8,011 nucleotides of DNA from positions 1-8,011 of the forward strand of contig JAQCMZ010000143.1 in the NCBI GenBank assembly GCA_028274825.1, in the 5' to 3' direction. The stretch is from Haloferacaceae archaeon (GTDB lineage Archaea > Halobacteriota > Halobacteria > Halobacteriales > Haloferacaceae). The notes under the pieces are model-generated. The model saw only the letters and a list, made by a program, of their open reading frames with translations. It was not told where the DNA came from and made no database searches. How positions within the stretch are numbered: the stretch's first letter is position 1; each line of letters begins with the position of its first letter. A program made the position numbers and the translations under genes. This document shows, piece by piece, positions 5,908 through 8,011 of the stretch.

Positions 5908-6327
5908 ATGTACGACCTCATCATTGTCCCGACCGACGGCAGCGAAGCGGCAGAAGACGCAGCCGCTCACGCGGTGACGCAGGCCCAAGCCCACGACGCC
6001 GGTCTCATGTTTCTCGCCGTCGTCGAGATGTCCGGGGCCGCAGCTCCCGAGAGCCACGACAGTGCTATCGAAGGCCAGCGTGCAAGCCGCCAGGCAGAAG
6101 TCGACTCGCTCGTCGAAGACGCAAACGCAACTGGGATCAAGGCGGAGGGAGTCGTCGAAATCGGAATCCCATCTCGAACCATTCTTGAGACGGCCGCCGA
6201 TCGGGACGCTGACTTAATCATCATGAGCACTCACGCCCGTTCCGGTGTCGGCCGGTTCCTGTATGGGAGTGTCACCGAGCGAGTGATTCGTGACGGTGGG
6301 ACGCCCGTTCTCGCGGTGCAGCGGTGA
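5908..6327 (+). CDS. Universal stress protein (UspA family)
   Basis: The 139-residue protein is a single UspA domain, a Rossmann-like alpha/beta fold that usually dimerises; ATP-binding members act in stress responses by mechanisms still poorly defined. It opens with MYDLIIVPTDGSEAAEDAAA, where Asp10 sits in the usual nucleotide-binding position. A mid-protein helix (RASRQAEVDSLVEDANATG) leads to VVEIGIPSRTILETAADRDA and the core strand DLIIMSTHA. The ATP-loop consensus G-2x-G-9x-G(S/T) appears as S107-2x-A110-9x-G120-S121, so both early glycines are replaced while the GSVTERVI end is intact. Ala at the second place is common in haloarchaeal copies as I recall; Ser at the first is less so, which makes ATP binding uncertain. 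The closing strand TPVLAVQR is typical. Start at ATG 5908 gives the canonical MYDxIxVPTDGS N-terminus. The gene is single, with its own TATA box, and convergent with the broken transporter gene. Confidence 0.95.
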   Translation: MYDLIIVPTDGSEAAEDAAAHAVTQAQAHDAGLMFLAVVEMSGAAAPESHDSAIEGQRASRQAEVDSLVEDANATGIKAEGVVEIGIPSRTILETAADRDADLIIMSTHARSGVGRFLYGSVTERVIRDGGTPVLAVQR

Positions 6328-6340
6328 CACTTCTCAATCT

Positions 6341-6395
6341 GTATTTTCAGGCCACTCACAGCAGTAGTACGACGGCCTCTCTCCCCTGACGGGAG
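6341..6395. terminator. Possible terminator region between convergent genes
   Basis: After the usp stop, GTATTTTCAG (6341-6350) provides a four-T run. CTCCC-CTGAC-GGGAG (6381-6395) is a 5-bp hairpin that could serve either strand. Both are weak signals, supported mainly by the tail-to-tail gene arrangement. Confidence 0.3.
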
Positions 6396-6414
6396 GACGG
6401 CAGGCGAAGATACC

Positions 6415-7785
6415 TCACTGAGCGACATCCCCTGGTTCTGGGACCGTGCTTCCGCTTCCTCTTCCGTCGGTCGGCAGACGGTCCAGATACTGAAGGGCGG
6501 ACAGTACCCCGATGACCACTCCTACCACGACCGCAATCAGCCGAAAGGCAACTGTATCTCCGATCCCCCGCGTCACAAGAGCACCCACGGTGACAGCCCC
6601 GAGTGCCTCAATCGAGAGCGTGATTGCAGAAAACAACGAGTACGCACTCGCTCGGTGGCGGTCGGGTAACGACGAGAGCAGATACGTATCGACCACGGGA
6701 AACAACGAGTGGATGAAAAACCCCATGACGATACTGACGGCCGCGATAGCATACACCCCAGTGACGACGGTCAGCGCAATCACAGAAACGACGAACCCGC
6801 TGGCGACGGTCAACAGTAGCGGAACGTTCGGAACCGAGTCTGCGAGTCGCCCGGAGAGCATAAACGCGGGTAGTCCGGCGGCAAACGTTATCGAGAGCAG
6901 TAATCGACCCGTTGCAGGATCGATACCTTTCGCGACTGTGAGATAGTCACCGTAAGAGCCTGTCAGACAATAGTTCTCACCTAGAATATGTCGAGTGTCT
7001 TCGTCTGCATATATGATGAACTGCAGTGTCTCCCTCACTCAGGAGTCACATACCGTAGTGAGAATCACTCCCCAGAGGGTGTGAGACGTATTCTATGACA
7101 CGCTGACGGTAAAGATTGAACAATCCATTCCACAGAAACCCAGCGACACCGAGAAAGGCGATACCGGTCAGAATAGTCGGCCACTGCGCGCGCCCGGCCA
7201 CGAGAAGACTGCGGTCTTCAGTGCCAGCACTGGGAAGGGTACTCCGGCGGGCAGCCCATGACAGCACACCCGTCAACACAGCGGCAATCACGGCGATATA
7301 TACGAACGTGGTCCGCCAGTCGCCGACCAGTAACACTGCACTCACGAATAGTGGTGCCCCGACAGCGGCTGCCTGACTCACGCCGCCGTGAATGCCGATC
7401 GCGCTGCCGATCTGTCTTGGGAATAGTTCGCTCACCAGTGGGTTCGCCGCGATGAAGTATCCCCCACTGGACAGTCCCATGATGAACGCCCCTACAGCCA
7501 AATGAGCCACCGACTGTGACGCTGCGGTGTAGGCTGCGGACCCAACCAACATCACACCGGTGGCCGCAATGACCTGATGGCGGGGATACCGCGTCAGTAG
7601 ATATCCCGTCGGGATCCGGGTGCAGCACTGCCGAGCCAGGCAGCGCTGGTGACGATCCCCAGGGAGGCAGCGGTGACGCCGAACTCGGCAGCCGCGGGTT
7701 GGACTACCGGTGCAAAAATGATCCGTGCGAGATTGACCAGAAATACCATCCCACACAGCGACCCGAACAATTCGCGACGAGACAC
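6415..7785 (-). pseudogene. MFS transporter gene, broken by a frameshift and an inserted MITE
   Basis: Three consecutive minus-strand frames are pieces of one major facilitator superfamily carrier. The N-terminal piece (GTG 7785; VSRRELFGSLCGMVFLVNLAR...WLGSAAP) passes into a second frame near 7619 (RIPTGYLLTRYPRHQ, the basic loop between helices 2 and 3). That piece continues through GGYFIAANPLVSELFPRQIG and ends in GFLWNGLFNLY at about 7111. The third piece resumes at GDYLTVAKGIDPATGR (from about 6953) with FAAGLPAFMLSGRLAD and runs to the TGA at 6415-6417. Restoring one C at the first break and removing 157 bp at the second gives a continuous protein of about 404 residues, normal for a 12-helix MFS carrier; the substrate is unknown. 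GTG 7785 is chosen because it gives a usual MFS start and lies beyond the TnpB relic; TTG codons at 7818 and 7815 also lie in frame. No clear promoter is seen. Confidence 0.85.
6956..7105. mobile_element. 150-bp MITE-like element inside the MFS gene
   Basis: The interval has 24-bp terminal inverted repeats: 6957-6980 (starting AGCCTGTCAGACAATAG) and the complement of 7081-7104 (starting AGCGTGTCATAGAATAC), matching at 19 of 24 positions without gaps. Flanking it are ACCGTAA (6949-6955) and ACGGTAA (7106-7112), a 7-bp target duplication with one mismatch. Removing element plus one copy (157 bp) joins AATCTTTAC to GGTGAC and restores the MFS frame with ...LFNLY-GDYLTV..., which fixes the borders. 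It contains no credible gene, so it must have been moved by a transposase elsewhere. The parent IS family cannot be named from the ends alone. Confidence 0.85.
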
Positions 7786-7801
7786 TCCTGTGTAGTTACT
7801 T

Positions 7802-7945
7802 CGAGGTGGTATCAACAATCCGAAACTCGCTGGTGGGATCGCTGACTCTCACGCCGAGATAGACAGCTGTGATGGTCCAGTTTTACAGGCTGTCGAGGCG
7901 AATGCCACGGGGCTTGACCCCGTGGATGAAGCCGACAACTCGTGA
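7802..7945 (+). pseudogene. C-terminal tail of an IS200/IS605-type TnpB
   Basis: One frame, opened just after a TAG at 7793-7795, reads GGINNPKLAGGIADSHAEI, then QAVEANATGLDPVDEADNS and a TGA at 7943-7945. The closing EANATGLDPVDEADNS, with its DNA hairpin, is an ending I recognise from haloarchaeal IS1341/TnpB-type elements. All of the nuclease domain is missing, and the fragment has no start of its own. It abuts the 5' end of the MFS pseudogene on the opposite strand, so the original insertion or deletion may have removed that gene's promoter. Confidence is limited by the short length and reliance on memory of the tail motif. Confidence 0.6.
7905..7925 (+). repeat. Hairpin at the TnpB element's right end
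   Basis: CCACGGGG-CTTGA-CCCCGTGG is a perfect 8-bp stem with a 5-base loop, inside the last codons of the TnpB tail. IS200/IS605 elements carry such subterminal hairpins at their right end for TnpA recognition, and the same region forms the scaffold of the TnpB guide (omega/re) RNA. The hairpin is certain; its present activity is not. Confidence 0.65.
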
Positions 7946-7989
7946 ACCAAACGATTAAGCCGAAACATACCAATAATCACGGTACAGCG

Positions 7990-8011
7990 ATGTGGTATGA
8001 CTACCGCTTCC
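7990..8011 (+). CDS. Possible start of a second TnpB-like gene (cut by window end)
   Basis: ATG at 7990 opens MWYDYRF and runs off the window. Haloarchaeal TnpB proteins often begin M-x-Y-x-Y-R-(F/Y)-R-L, so this may be the N-terminus of an IS1341-type TnpB lying next to the relic above. ACGATTAAG at about 7951-7959 could serve as a TATA element. Only seven codons are visible, so this is a tentative call. Confidence 0.35.

Noticed and set aside
6512..6946. 144-codon plus-strand open frame opposite the MFS 3' half
   Set aside because: Low-complexity Thr/Ala/Asn-rich shadow of MFS coding sequence on the minus strand.
1..8011. CRISPR array, rRNA or tRNA genes, toxin-antitoxin pair or defence system
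   Set aside because: No regularly spaced repeats, no cloverleaf or TPsiC-like stretch, and no recognisable small paired genes were seen on either strand.

Overview
The window looks like an accessory stretch of a haloarchaeal (class Halobacteria) chromosome or large replicon. The evidence is the acidic proteins, a haloarchaeal-type ribosomal protein L10e, a CspA-type cold-shock protein, TTTATT/TTATA-type TATA boxes about 30 bases before start codons (leaderless or near-leaderless mRNAs), a PGF-CTERM archaeosortase signal and a Tat signal on an exported protein. No genus can be named from this sequence alone.

Layout. Bases 1-260 hold the 5' end of a minus-strand transposase that runs off the window. 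Bases 264-803 hold the wreck of a surface-protein gene: the PGF-CTERM tail survives, but a TAG interrupts it and no signal peptide is seen. Two compact minus-strand housekeeping genes follow: rpl10e (1004-1534) and, upstream of it, cspA (1862-2056), each with its own TATA box and a likely terminator. Further upstream on the same strand (2248-3228) is the front half of a copper-type P1B ATPase (HMA domain plus four membrane segments) without the actuator and catalytic domains. A gene-poor 585-base stretch separates it from a divergent plus-strand gene (3814-4809) for a Tat-exported, cysteine-rich protein made of seven propeller-like repeats. A multi-pass membrane protein (5044-5688) and a universal stress protein (5908-6327) follow on the plus strand.

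The right end is decayed. A minus-strand MFS transporter gene (6415-7785) is broken by a one-base frameshift near 7619 and by a 150-bp MITE-like insertion (6956-7105). Removing the element plus one target-site copy (157 bp) restores the reading frame exactly. Just beyond the transporter's 5' end lie the C-terminal tail of an IS200/IS605-type TnpB with a strong hairpin and, at the window edge, what may be the start of another TnpB.

Overall this is a mosaic of a few intact housekeeping or stress genes among remnants of transposons, a surface protein, a metal pump and a transporter. No operon linking several genes into a pathway is visible. The best leads are the MITE insertion, the Cys-rich seven-repeat propeller, the half-ATPase and the TnpB remnant, which could still encode a guide-type RNA.
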